A DNA stretch of 64,000 nt from Shewanella sp. AS1 (GTDB lineage Bacteria > Pseudomonadota > Gammaproteobacteria > Enterobacterales > Shewanellaceae): contig NZ_JAKCLJ010000014.1 of the NCBI RefSeq assembly GCF_021412565.1, positions 1 to 64,000 of the forward strand, read 5' to 3'. A model generated the notes under the pieces. The model did no database searches. It had not been told where the DNA came from and was given only the letters and a program-made list of their open reading frames with translations. Within the stretch, counting starts at the first letter, position 1; the number at the start of each line of letters is the position of its first letter. Below are positions 17,544 to 26,992 of the stretch, piece after piece. The translations under genes and the position numbers were made by a program.

Positions 17544-18383
17544 ATGTTAAGTTATCGCCACGGCTATCACGCCGGCAACTATGCCGATCTCCTCAAACAC
17601 AGCCTGCTGCTGCAGACGCTCAAACTGATGCACAAGAAAAATAAACCTCTAGCGTATATCGATACCCACGCGGGCGCCGGCGGTTACAGCCTGAGCGATG
17701 AGTTCGCCCAAAAGACGGGTGAGTATCTCGAAGGGGTCGCCAAATTGTGGCAGCGCAGCGACCTGCCCGAGCCACTGGCTGACTATATCAATGATGTTAA
17801 GCATTTTAATGGCTCGGAGCAGTTGGAGTTATACCCAGGCTCGCCCGCCTTTGTGGACATGAATATGCGGGACAAGGACCGCATGGTGCTGCACGAGCTG
17901 CACGGCACAGACCATGAGATACTGGATGAACATTTTGCCGGCGACAAGCAGATCAAGGTGATAAAAGGCGATGGTCTGAAAGGCTTAATCGCCGCCGTGC
18001 CGCCGCTGGAGCGCCGCGCTGTGATTTTGATCGATCCCAGCTACGAGATGAAAAGCGATTATCTGGATGTGGCCGATGCGGTGATCAAGGCCCATAAACG
18101 CTTTGCCACAGGGGTCTATATGATCTGGTATCCTGTGGTGAATCGCGCCCAGACGGAGGCGATGTTCGATCGCCTGAAACAGAGCGGCATCCGTCGCCAG
18201 CTGAGAGTCGAACAAGCGATAAAACCTGACAGCGACGAGTTTGGCATGACGGCGGCGGGACTTTGGATTATCAACCCACCCTGGCAGCTGGATGAAATAG
18301 CGCAAACCACTTTAGATTTCCTCCACCCTCTGCTTAATCAGGGCGGCGGTCATGTTAACGTAAGCTGGGAAGTGGGCGAGTAA
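17544..18383 (+). CDS. rlmJ: 23S rRNA m6A2030 methyltransferase RlmJ
   Basis: A 279-residue protein of the YhiR family: N-terminal MLSYRHGYHAGNYADLLKH, AYIDTHAGAGGY SAM motif and the ILIDPSYEMKSDY catalytic motif (DPSY type of amino-methylases). It methylates A2030 of 23S rRNA at N6. Confidence 0.95.
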   Translation: MLSYRHGYHAGNYADLLKHSLLLQTLKLMHKKNKPLAYIDTHAGAGGYSLSDEFAQKTGEYLEGVAKLWQRSDLPEPLADYINDVKHFNGSEQLELYPGSPAFVDMNMRDKDRMVLHELHGTDHEILDEHFAGDKQIKVIKGDGLKGLIAAVPPLERRAVILIDPSYEMKSDYLDVADAVIKAHKRFATGVYMIWYPVVNRAQTEAMFDRLKQSGIRRQLRVEQAIKPDSDEFGMTAAGLWIINPPWQLDEIAQTTLDFLHPLLNQGGGHVNVSWEVGE

Positions 18384-18391
18384 CGGCCGAG

Positions 18392-19126
18392 TCAAAGCGC
18401 CTGCTGATAGCGTTTGAGTAAGATTTTCACTCGCTTCACATAGGCCTGAGTCTCAGGGTAGGGCGGAATACCTTGGTATTTCGCCACAGTTGTTGGGCCT
18501 GCATTGTAGGCGGCGCAAGCGAGATCGATATCGCCATCGAAACGCGCCAATAACTTCGCCAGATAGCGGGCGCCACCGGCAATATTCTCGTCAGGACGAT
18601 AGGGATTATTAACCCCCATCGCCTTAGCCGTATTGGGCATCAACTGCATCAAACCCATGGCACCGGCGCGGGACAGGGCAAACACTTTAAATGCCGACTC
18701 GGCATGAATAACCGCGCGGATCAGCGCCGGATCCAGCTTGTTTTCCCTAGCGGCACTGTGGATCAACTCATCATAATCGGCGCTGAACAGCGGGATTTTT
18801 TGCCAGTCCAGCTCAGAATCCACCTTGCAGGCGTAACAAGTATAAAGCAGCACCTTAAAGTCCTGATCTCCTGGGGCATGGTCTGCAAATACCACACTAC
18901 CGTCGGCTTTGGTGTATTGGTAGACCTTCACTTTTTGCTGTGCCGAGCCAGAGGTCGCTGGCGCGGTAGAATGGCTTTGTATTCCGGATGAAGAGTAACT
19001 GGCCTTATAACGCGGTTTCGATGCACTCGGCTCCTGCGCTAAGAGGCTCACAGAGCACAAGAGGCTCACGATTAAGGTAAGCACTTGGGGAAAGTAAAAA
19101 AAACGCAGACTATGGGCTGGTTGCAT
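18392..19126 (-). CDS. Lytic transglycosylase (SLT domain) with DUF4124-like N-terminus
   Basis: A 244-residue secreted protein. It has an N-terminal signal segment, a DUF4124-like stretch (KVKVYQYTKADGSVVFADHA), then a lysozyme-like SLT domain with catalytic Glu in IRAVIHAESAFK, GAMGLMQLMP, NIAGGARYLAKLLARF and LACAAYNAGP motifs. It cleaves peptidoglycan glycan strands. It overlaps the preceding DUF3137 gene by one base, so the two are probably cotranscribed. Confidence 0.92.
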   Translation of the reverse strand: MQPAHSLRFFYFPQVLTLIVSLLCSVSLLAQEPSASKPRYKASYSSSGIQSHSTAPATSGSAQQKVKVYQYTKADGSVVFADHAPGDQDFKVLLYTCYACKVDSELDWQKIPLFSADYDELIHSAARENKLDPALIRAVIHAESAFKVFALSRAGAMGLMQLMPNTAKAMGVNNPYRPDENIAGGARYLAKLLARFDGDIDLACAAYNAGPTTVAKYQGIPPYPETQAYVKRVKILLKRYQQAL

Positions 19127-20136
19127 CAGAGTCCAATCTTTTGATCCAGTTTGAGTATGTCAATCATAGCAAAGAGCTGCTTCATTTCTCGGTTTATCTG
19201 GCTAAATTCATATTCGAAGGTCGCCGGCTGGAACAGCGAACCTAGCTCGAAGCGATTGTCGCGGCTGGAAAGCATGATAAGCAAACTGTCGGCATAGAAG
19301 GCACATTGAATTTTGTTATCAAACAGACTGGCTAACTCCTGCAGGCGCTCCATAAAACTCACTGTCAGCAGGTATCTGGCCTCTATCTGATCGGTCGAGA
19401 ACACATCGAACTGCTTCTCAAAACGGGGATCTTCCAGCTTGACCCGACTCAGCCCCCTGAAGCTGTCGGAGAAGAAGTTAACCAGGCCGCCACGATTTTT
19501 AATCACCACAGTATGGCCCTTAAAGGCCTTATGACTGCCAAGCTTGACCATCACCCCCTGAAACTGAGTCTGGGTTTCGGTGCGCTTATCCCGCCGCACC
19601 TCCTTGGTGAGTTTAAGCTCATTGATTGTGATTGCCACCCCCTTATGGCTGCCATGAACATAATCATCGAAATGGGCGTCATCGTAATCGGGCAGTAACT
19701 TGGACAGCTCAAGGAGTGGCAGGCTCATGCGTTGATTGGGATTAAAGATAAAATCATCGCCGAAGTAACTGAAGATATAGGGAAAAACCAGATGTTTGAC
19801 GTTGGCCTTGTACTCTTTCACCGGGCGGTAGGCCCACCAACTGAGCACCACCACAGGCAGTAACAATAAAGGCCAAGGCAGATTGACATAACCTTTAGCA
19901 CTGTAAAGCAGCGCCACCAGCACTATGACCGCAAGTATCATGACACTGGTATAGATACGCTTTCGCAGCGTGGTTAAACAGGTGATCCGCTCTTTTTCAA
20001 ACAGGCGAGTGAGGGGCGCAATATGCTCCTCATAATGGGCCTTAAATAGCTCAAGCTCCTCGGGAGCGGCGCTTAATCCCTTTCCCCGACGCTTAGGTTT
20101 CAGCTTAGCGCCGAGCAGAAAATTGATGATATTCAA
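19126..20136 (-). CDS. DUF3137 family membrane protein
   Basis: A 336-residue protein with two adjacent membrane helices (about 65-105) between a short cytoplasmic N-terminus and a large soluble C-terminal domain. The arrangement and the immediate LemA neighbour match the DUF3137 family, which is often linked to lemA. The function is not known; a role in envelope maintenance is only inferred. It is 15 bases downstream of lemA. Confidence 0.8.
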   Translation of the reverse strand: MNIINFLLGAKLKPKRRGKGLSAAPEELELFKAHYEEHIAPLTRLFEKERITCLTTLRKRIYTSVMILAVIVLVALLYSAKGYVNLPWPLLLLPVVVLSWWAYRPVKEYKANVKHLVFPYIFSYFGDDFIFNPNQRMSLPLLELSKLLPDYDDAHFDDYVHGSHKGVAITINELKLTKEVRRDKRTETQTQFQGVMVKLGSHKAFKGHTVVIKNRGGLVNFFSDSFRGLSRVKLEDPRFEKQFDVFSTDQIEARYLLTVSFMERLQELASLFDNKIQCAFYADSLLIMLSSRDNRFELGSLFQPATFEYEFSQINREMKQLFAMIDILKLDQKIGL

Positions 20137-20151
20137 AATAGTGGCCGGAGA

Positions 20152-20718
20152 TTATAGATAATCGGCGGCATCCACACTGACTCTTGCGGCGGCCTCTGCT
20201 TCATAGAAAGGCATCACCTTCACCTTGGCCATAGAGGCGATAATGGAACCGGGGAAGATCTCCACCGCAGTATTAAGCTCGCCCACGGCGGCATTGTAAA
20301 AGCGGCGGGCGGCTGAGATATGCTCCTCCACTTCGTTGTAGGTCTGCATCGCCTGCAGCATAGTGACATCGGATTTCAGCTCAGGGTAGTTCTCCACATT
20401 CACCATCAGTTGACCCACCTTGGCATTAAGCTTCTCGGCCGCTGCCAGATGAGTCTTAATCGCCCCGCTATCTGTAACATCATAGCCGGCGGTAACTTGG
20501 GCTCTTAGGGCGGTGATCTCTGTGAGCAGTGACTTTTCATGCTCCATAAACTTCTTGGCGATTTTTAGAATATTGGGCACCAGATCCGCACGCTTTGTCA
20601 GCTGTACATCTATGCCTGACAGGGCTTCTCTGGCACTGTTGCGCTTCTTGATCAGGCTGACATACCAAAGGTAAGCAATGATCACCGCTATGCCTAAAAT
20701 TAATAGTAAACCCTGCAT
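20152..20718 (-). CDS. lemA: LemA family protein
   Basis: 188 residues: one N-terminal membrane helix (LLLILGIAVIIAYLWYVSLI), then long amphipathic helices (NSAREALSGIDVQLTKRADL, LVPNILKIAKKFMEHE) and the C-terminal FPGSIIASMAKVKVMPFYEA signature. LemA proteins are inner-membrane helical-bundle proteins of uncertain function. I chose the ATG at 20718, preceded by AAGGA; an upstream in-frame start would add 38 residues unlike the family. Confidence 0.9.
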   Translation of the reverse strand: MQGLLLILGIAVIIAYLWYVSLIKKRNSAREALSGIDVQLTKRADLVPNILKIAKKFMEHEKSLLTEITALRAQVTAGYDVTDSGAIKTHLAAAEKLNAKVGQLMVNVENYPELKSDVTMLQAMQTYNEVEEHISAARRFYNAAVGELNTAVEIFPGSIIASMAKVKVMPFYEAEAAARVSVDAADYL

Positions 20719-21251
20719 TGCTATATCCTTGTAAATAAATAAAACCTGAATAATCGAGCACACCTTGTCTGATTTTAAAGAAGATTTCCAGCTATGTCTG
20801 CAAATGGCAAGGCAGATAAAAATGGTGAGCATTTAGACAAATTTCAAAAAAAACCTCTCAATTTGCCATTTAAAACCGATTAAACACTCACTTACTCGAG
20901 CATGCGCTGACTTGCCATGCTAAAGACCAATAAACAGATACAAACAAGGTAGAATAAATTTAACCTCCTTTATTTCAGTAATATACAACAAACAACAAAC
21001 ATTTCAATAACAATAAACCTGCTGCAAATTGTCTTAAATCGCTGAAAAAAACCATACAAACAGCCATTCAGACAAAAGAATTAACCCACCAAGCAGGAAA
21101 TAAACCTCTTCACCTGTATTTCAGCTGTATGGGCGCACCTAGGCGCAATTTAAGCTTCAGTTAAAGCTAATACTTCATCATGCTCGGTTCATTATCTGCA
21201 TTGAACACAAATTAACCAAGGGTCCAAAGAGGCTCACAATAAGGAAGTACC
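20719..21251. promoter_or_regulatory. Divergent lemA/abgT intergenic region
   Basis: About 530 AT-rich bases with runs of ACAA and AACA repeats and no gene. It should hold both divergent promoters. I see no clear riboswitch, operator or terminator. Confidence 0.4.
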
Positions 21252-22859
21252 ATGAGCGTTAAGCAAGATGAGCGACTGTCGCCCGCCTATTCTGATTCTC
21301 CCACCTCGAACGGCCTGTTCGTCCGTTTCTTAAATGTGGTCGAGCGCTTGGGTAACTTACTGCCCCACCCTATTACCCTGTTCGCCCTCTTTTGTGTCGC
21401 AGTTATCCTTATTAGTGGTATTGCCGGTTATTTCGAATTAACGGTAAACGATCCCCGCCCTGAGGGCGCTCCGGGACGCGGCGCCGATGGCCTGATCCAT
21501 GTGGTGAGCCTGATGAACGGTGAGGGACTTAGGATGATAGTCTCCAACCTGGTGACCAACTTTACCGGCTTTACCCCACTAGGGACTGTATTAGTGGCGC
21601 TGCTTGGGGTAGGCATTGCCGAACGCTCGGGTCTGCTGTCGGCGGCCATGCGTACTCTGGTAATGGGCGCCTCGAAACGTCTGGTGACCCTGACCATAGT
21701 CTTCGCCGGTATCGTCTCCAATACAGCTGCCGAGCTGGGTTACGTGGTGTTAATCCCTATGGCTGCGCTGATCTTCCACTCCCTCGGCCGCCACCCCCTC
21801 GCCGGACTCGCCGCTGCCTTTGCCGGTGTATCCGGCGGCTATAGTGCCAACCTGCTGCTTGGCACAGTTGACCCACTCTTATCAGGGATCACAGAAGCCG
21901 CCGCCCAGATGATCGACCCCGAATATCTGGTTGGCCCGGAAGTGAACTGGTATTTCATGTTTGCCTCCACCTTTGTGATCACCATTCTAGGCGCCCTGGT
22001 TACAGAGAAAATTGTCGAGCCCAAGCTGGGTAAATACGATGTCAGCGAGGCCAATATCGATCTCGGCGAACAGACGATGGATAGCGTGACCGACACTGAG
22101 AAGCGCGGCTTAAAGATGGCGGGATTATCGATACTAATTCTCGGCAGCATTCTGGCTCTGACGGTCGTTCCTGAGAATGGCCCACTGCGTCACCCCGAAA
22201 CAGGTCTGGTGGCAGGCTCGCCTTTCCTCAAAGGCATAGTCGCCTTTATCTTTATCTGTTTTGCCATCCCTGGCCTGGTGTACGGCAAGGTGGTCGGCAC
22301 CATGAAACGGGATAAAGACGTTATCGATGCCATGTCCCACAGCATGAGCACCATGGGCATGTATATAGTGTTGGTGTTTTTTGCCTCGCAGTTTGTGGCC
22401 TTCTTTAAATGGACCAATCTTGGCGCCGTGCTCGCGGTGACAGGTGCCGATGCCCTCAACGCCATCGGCCTGACCGGCCCGTTAGTATTCCTGCTGTTTA
22501 TCATGATGTGTGGCTTTATCAACCTGATGCTGGGCAGCGCCTCGGCGCAGTGGGCGGTGACAGCACCAATTTTCGTGCCCATGCTGATGCTGGTTGGCTA
22601 CGCGCCTGAAACCATTCAGGCCGCCTACCGGATTGGGGATTCGGTCACCAACCTGATCACCCCCATGATGAGTTACTTCGGACTTATCCTAGCCGTGGCG
22701 TCTCAGTATAAGAAAAACCTCGGCATAGGCACCTTAGTCGCCACCATGCTGCCCTATTCTGTGGTGTTCTTTATCGGTTGGACCGCCTTCTTCTTTATCT
22801 GGGTCTTCCTGCTTGGATTACCAGTAGGACCAGGCGCGGCAACTTACTACACTCCTTAA
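21252..22859 (+). CDS. AbgT-family transporter
   Basis: A 535-residue polytopic membrane protein with family features: N-terminal LNVVERLGNLLPHPITLFAL, the LIHVVSLMNGEGLRMIVSNL and NFTGFTPLGTVLVALLGVGI segments, and a C-terminal RIGDSVTNLITPMMSYFGLI motif. AbgT proteins import p-aminobenzoyl-glutamate in E. coli, but several homologues export sulfonamides or other antimetabolites. The direction and substrate here are open. It is a single gene with AAGGAAG before the ATG and a terminator after it. Confidence 0.92.
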   Translation: MSVKQDERLSPAYSDSPTSNGLFVRFLNVVERLGNLLPHPITLFALFCVAVILISGIAGYFELTVNDPRPEGAPGRGADGLIHVVSLMNGEGLRMIVSNLVTNFTGFTPLGTVLVALLGVGIAERSGLLSAAMRTLVMGASKRLVTLTIVFAGIVSNTAAELGYVVLIPMAALIFHSLGRHPLAGLAAAFAGVSGGYSANLLLGTVDPLLSGITEAAAQMIDPEYLVGPEVNWYFMFASTFVITILGALVTEKIVEPKLGKYDVSEANIDLGEQTMDSVTDTEKRGLKMAGLSILILGSILALTVVPENGPLRHPETGLVAGSPFLKGIVAFIFICFAIPGLVYGKVVGTMKRDKDVIDAMSHSMSTMGMYIVLVFFASQFVAFFKWTNLGAVLAVTGADALNAIGLTGPLVFLLFIMMCGFINLMLGSASAQWAVTAPIFVPMLMLVGYAPETIQAAYRIGDSVTNLITPMMSYFGLILAVASQYKKNLGIGTLVATMLPYSVVFFIGWTAFFFIWVFLLGLPVGPGAATYYTP

Positions 22860-22895
22860 GTTGCGCTGAACGTAAGTTGCGCTGGAATACGCAAT

Positions 22896-22928
22896 AAAAA
22901 ATGCCAATCCACAGGGATTGGCATTTTT
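22896..22928. terminator. Bidirectional terminator between abgT and prlC
   Basis: A perfect hairpin, AATGCCAATCC and GGATTGGCATT with a four-base loop, flanked by A-run and T-run. It serves both convergent genes. Confidence 0.9.
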
Positions 22929-22953
22929 GTATTCTCGGCGCTTGGCTGAAAGA

Positions 22954-24993
22954 TTAAGCCTGTATGCCCGAATGCCTTAACAGGGCATCGATCTTAGGCT
23001 CGCGCCCCATGAAGCGTTTAAACAGCTCCATGGGCTCCAAGCTGCCGCCCATCTCAAGAATGTTTTCCAGGAAGCTGTGACCTGTGTCAGCATTGAAGAT
23101 TCCCTCCTCCTCAAAGCGTGAGAAGGCATCGGCAGAGAGCACTTCGGCCCACTTATAGCTGTAGTAACCTGCCGCATAGCCACCGGCAAAAATATGGGCG
23201 AAGCTATGTTGGAAACGGTTAAAGGCGGCGGGCTTGACCACGGCCACCAGAGAACGCACCTCATCCAGCTTGGCCTGGATCTCGGCGCCAACGGCCGGAT
23301 CATATTCATGGTGAAGGCGAAAATCGAACAGAGAAAATTCCAGCTGACGCAGCATCATCATGCCGGACTGGAAGTTTTTCGCCGCCAGCATCTTATCCAA
23401 CATGGCTTTGGGCAAGGGCTCACCTGTTTCAAAATGACCTGAGATCTGCGCCAGCGCCTCCTCTTCATAACACCAGTTTTCCATAAACTGACTCGGCAGC
23501 TCTACCGCATCCCAGGGCACGCCATTGATGCCAGAGACGCCGGCCACATCGATTTTGGTCAGCATGTGGTGGATACCATGGCCAAACTCGTGGAACAGGG
23601 TAGTCACCTCATCATGGGTAAACAAAGCGGGTTTGCCCCCCACAGGTGCATTGAAGTTACAGGTTAGATAGGCCACAGGATCTTGTATTCCCTGGGCGGT
23701 TTGACGGCGTACTCGGCAATCGTCCATCCAGGCACCGCCACGTTTACCTTCACGGGCATAGAGATCCAGATAGAAGCTGCCTCTGTGTTCGCCGCTGGCA
23801 TCTTTGATGGTGAAGAAGCGCACATCTTTATGCCAGGTATCAAATGCTTTTTGCTCTTCAATCGTGAGACCAAACAGACGCGATACTGTGTAGAACAGCC
23901 CGGATAACACGCGATCCTCAGGGAAATAGGGGCGTAACTCCTCTTGGGAGATCTCATATCTGTGCTGCTTGAGCTTCTCGGCGTAGTAGCTCAGATCCCA
24001 GGGCTCAAGCTCGGTGACACCATAGTGCTGCTCGGCAAACTGCTTGAGTTCAGCCAACTCATTTTCACCTTGAGCCTTAGAACGCTGCGCCAGCTCATTA
24101 AGGAAATCCAGCACCTGCTGTGGCGACTGCGCCATCTTAGTCGCCAGAGACTTATCGGCATAGCTGTCAAACCCAAGCAGCTTGGCCAGTTGATGACGCA
24201 GAGACAAGATCTCATCCATCAATGGGCCGTTATCAAATTCACCGGCATTGGGACCCTGATCCGAGGCGCGGGTCACGAAGGCGGTATAGCACTCTTCCCT
24301 TAACTCGCGGTTGTCGCTGTAGGTCATCACGGGCAGGTAGGACGGAAAATCCAGGGTAAACAGCCAGCCATCGAGCTCTTTGGCCTCAGCCATCGCCTTG
24401 GCAGCAGCAATGGCCGACTCGGGCAGACCCGCCAGACCTGACTCGTCGGTGATCAACTTATGCCAGGCGTGGGTAGCATCCAGCAGCTGATTCGAGAAGC
24501 TGCTGGTTAATTCAGACAGGCGCTTCACCAATTTGCCATACTGCTGTTTATCTTCGTCGCTAAGACCAATGCCCGACAGCTCGAAATCCCGCAGGCTGTG
24601 TTCGATACTGGTCTGCTGCGCCTGGGTTAGATGCGCAAAGGCTTCACTCTCTTTCAAAGATTTATAGGCTTGATACAGACCCTGATGCTGGCCGACAAAG
24701 GTGCCATATTCAGACAAGAGCGGCAAACAGGCATCGTGCGCCTCACGCCACTCGCTGGTGCTGAGCACTGAATTCATATGGGAGACGGGCGACCAGATCT
24801 GGCTCAGCTCATCATCCACCTGCTCCAGTGGCTCAATCAGGTTATCCCAGGTATAGGGGCCGCCAGATGCCAGAACCTCATCGATCTTGCGGCGGCAATT
24901 TTCAATCCTCTGCTCCACTGCAGGCTGAATATGCTCGGGTTTTATCTGCGAAAAAGGCGGCAGCTTGCTAGCGCTTAGCAAAGGATTGCTCAT
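22954..24993 (-). CDS. prlC: Oligopeptidase A
   Basis: A 679-680 residue M3-family zinc metallopeptidase with the LFHEFGHGIHH zinc motif near residue 470 and the AGGYAAGYYSYKWAEVLSAD segment at the C-terminal end. It degrades oligopeptides, including signal peptides, in the cytoplasm. The length equals E. coli PrlC when the ATG at 24993 is used; this start has GAGG at good spacing, while the upstream TTG does not. Confidence 0.96.
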   Translation of the reverse strand: MSNPLLSASKLPPFSQIKPEHIQPAVEQRIENCRRKIDEVLASGGPYTWDNLIEPLEQVDDELSQIWSPVSHMNSVLSTSEWREAHDACLPLLSEYGTFVGQHQGLYQAYKSLKESEAFAHLTQAQQTSIEHSLRDFELSGIGLSDEDKQQYGKLVKRLSELTSSFSNQLLDATHAWHKLITDESGLAGLPESAIAAAKAMAEAKELDGWLFTLDFPSYLPVMTYSDNRELREECYTAFVTRASDQGPNAGEFDNGPLMDEILSLRHQLAKLLGFDSYADKSLATKMAQSPQQVLDFLNELAQRSKAQGENELAELKQFAEQHYGVTELEPWDLSYYAEKLKQHRYEISQEELRPYFPEDRVLSGLFYTVSRLFGLTIEEQKAFDTWHKDVRFFTIKDASGEHRGSFYLDLYAREGKRGGAWMDDCRVRRQTAQGIQDPVAYLTCNFNAPVGGKPALFTHDEVTTLFHEFGHGIHHMLTKIDVAGVSGINGVPWDAVELPSQFMENWCYEEEALAQISGHFETGEPLPKAMLDKMLAAKNFQSGMMMLRQLEFSLFDFRLHHEYDPAVGAEIQAKLDEVRSLVAVVKPAAFNRFQHSFAHIFAGGYAAGYYSYKWAEVLSADAFSRFEEEGIFNADTGHSFLENILEMGGSLEPMELFKRFMGREPKIDALLRHSGIQA

Positions 24994-25286
24994 ACTTGGG
25001 TTCCTCAAAATCTATTCTGCTCAAAATCTAGGGTATTCGTCTCGCTTATTACCCTCTAGATATGGGCTATCGCCCCTTGATTCAAGCGGGCGGGCTGCAA
25101 ATAATTCGGTATCAGGCCATCTGACAAAATTCCTTGATCTATGGCAAAGAATAATCCCAGCGAGATAACTAAAGATCATTATTGCCAAGGTGTTCGCAAA
25201 CACAAGTCGTTCTCATTTTTAAGCCGCTCGGCTCAATTTATCATAGCGAATATAAATTCACTCTTACTGTAATAAATATTTGCCCC

Positions 25287-26063
25287 ATGAAAAAAATAAC
25301 TCAGCTCACCATCACTTCGGCCTTGCTATTAAACAGCGGCGCCTTGTTGGCCAACGAACTGGCCTACACCTCTGCCGCGGATGACATTCATATCAGCTCG
25401 ATTCTCACTGAACCCGCGCCTGCCGAGACGGCTTGGGTGTTTGATTTAGGCTGGGATTCTAAGTATATGTCTCAGGGTCGCGATCTGATCGGTGAAGGCG
25501 GTATCACCTGGGCGACTGCTGTCTACGAATATGAAAACTTAGCCGTATTTGCCAGCCTTGGCCGCGGCGACAGCACAGCCTATATCGAGTGGGATCTGGG
25601 GATAGAATATGGTTTAGACCTGACAGACAATCTCGAAGCAACCCTAGGTTTGATGCATATACATTGCTTTGGTGATGACGATTTCCGCGATAACGAGCTG
25701 TCGGCATCGCTAAGATACACTCAATATGAGTGGTTCACGCCTTCGGTCACTTATATCTACTCTACCGAAGCCGCCGGTTATCGGGTTAATGCCAGCATCC
25801 ACAGCAGCTGGGATCTCACAGAGACCTTGAGCGTTACCCCTTATGTAACCCAGGGATTCGACTTCCAATACTCCTCTGAGGAGCACAACGGCCCCAACCA
25901 CTTCCAGTTTGGTGTAGAAGCCGAATACCAACTCCAGGAAAATCTGTCATTGTCGGCTCAAATCAGCCACAGCATCGCTCAGGAAGATATTAAGCAGCAA
26001 TATGGTCATCAAGAAGATCTGGATCAGACCTTCGGTGGGGTTCACATCACCTGGATCTTCTAA
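25287..26063 (+). CDS. Putative outer-membrane beta-barrel protein (TorF-like)
   Basis: 258 residues with a signal peptide (residues 1-22, ALLANE) and alternating amphipathic strands throughout (TPSVTYIYS, GYRVNASIHSSW, NLSLSAQISHSI), ending in aromatic ITWIF as barrel proteins do. The N-terminal DLGWDSKYMSQGRDL part resembles putative porins of the TorF type. Substrate unknown. The start at 25287 is preferred because it gives a proper signal peptide. A 20-bp tandem repeat begins at its 3' end. Confidence 0.65.
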   Translation: MKKITQLTITSALLLNSGALLANELAYTSAADDIHISSILTEPAPAETAWVFDLGWDSKYMSQGRDLIGEGGITWATAVYEYENLAVFASLGRGDSTAYIEWDLGIEYGLDLTDNLEATLGLMHIHCFGDDDFRDNELSASLRYTQYEWFTPSVTYIYSTEAAGYRVNASIHSSWDLTETLSVTPYVTQGFDFQYSSEEHNGPNHFQFGVEAEYQLQENLSLSAQISHSIAQEDIKQQYGHQEDLDQTFGGVHITWIF

Positions 26064-26112
26064 GATAAACTTGAATCTTCTAAGATAAACTTGGATCTTC
26101 TAAGGTAAGCTT
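26053..26112 (+). repeat. Three tandem 20-bp repeats overlapping a stop codon
   Basis: Three abutting 20-base units (26053, 26073, 26093) of the form GGATCTTCTAAGATAAACTT, with one to two substitutions. The first contains the last codons (Trp-Ile-Phe context) and the TAA of the barrel gene; the next two repeat that stop. It probably arose by slippage. Confidence 0.9.
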
Positions 26113-26266
26113 GGCTATCTCTATGGGGATGTCGCTTGAGGCTAGATTGCCAAATCCAGCCTCTTAAACTAACTTTTAAGCAGTTCAGCGTCAGGCTAGC
26201 CAATATCATCAGGCGCGGTAAGGAATGCCGCGTCGATTCAGTTAAAAAGCGAAAGAGGGACAAGGA

Positions 26267-26860
26267 ATGTCTATTTATTCAAAAGCGAACGCTTGGGTTT
26301 GCCACCATATCGACCTAAGTTACATCAAAGATATTCATCAGGTTACACTCAGACCGCTCTGGCGATTGCTATTTTCCTTGTTGCTCGTCTCCTATTGCCA
26401 GTCGCTTATGGCTACAGAAACCAAACACAATGAACCTAAACATAATGAAGCCAAGCACAATGAACCTAGGCTGGTGATCCCAAAAGATGGTGCCAGAGAC
26501 AGTAATGGCAAACCTCTCCCTATCCCAGAGACCCCAAGCAGTGCACTCCATTACTCCTCTTCAGAAACACGAGAGCCTAAAGAGCAAAAGCGCAAAAAAA
26601 GCCAAAAACAAAGGACATCTAAATCTTCGAATCAACACAATAATCAGCTTGCTAGAAGCCAAGTTGCCGATGATCCCAGCTGTCGCTGGCTGGATAACCG
26701 CATACGCCAACTAGAGAAACAACTGAGGCACACATCTGCTTCCCGATATGGCTTTCATCGTGACGAGCTTAATATCCGCGAAACCGAATGGCAGTGCCTC
26801 AAATGCGGCGGCGAAGGCCCTAAAGTGGCCGACCACGCGCGCTGCCAACACAGGCGCTGA
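26267..26860 (+). CDS. Hypothetical secreted protein with KHNE repeats
   Basis: 197 residues, function unknown. A hydrophobic segment (residues about 28-48, LLFSLLLVSYCQSLMA) looks like a signal peptide with a long basic N-region. It is followed by KHNEPKHNEAKHNEP repeats, a Ser/Lys-rich linker, and a C-terminal region with CRWLDNRIRQLEKQL and WQCLKCGGEGP. The two or three cysteines may pair or bind metal. The start is preceded by AAGGA; a later start could be used. Confidence 0.5.
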   Translation: MSIYSKANAWVCHHIDLSYIKDIHQVTLRPLWRLLFSLLLVSYCQSLMATETKHNEPKHNEAKHNEPRLVIPKDGARDSNGKPLPIPETPSSALHYSSSETREPKEQKRKKSQKQRTSKSSNQHNNQLARSQVADDPSCRWLDNRIRQLEKQLRHTSASRYGFHRDELNIRETEWQCLKCGGEGPKVADHARCQHRR

Positions 26861-26992
26861 GATTTCCCCCTAACGGCATTAGTTTAGCCAAATGCAATCT
26901 ATTAATTCGATTAGCTAAAAGCTCTCTGGTTTGCGATCCTGTTTAGCCCTACAATGGCGATAACATGCAATCGTTCAAATTTGGAGATAATG

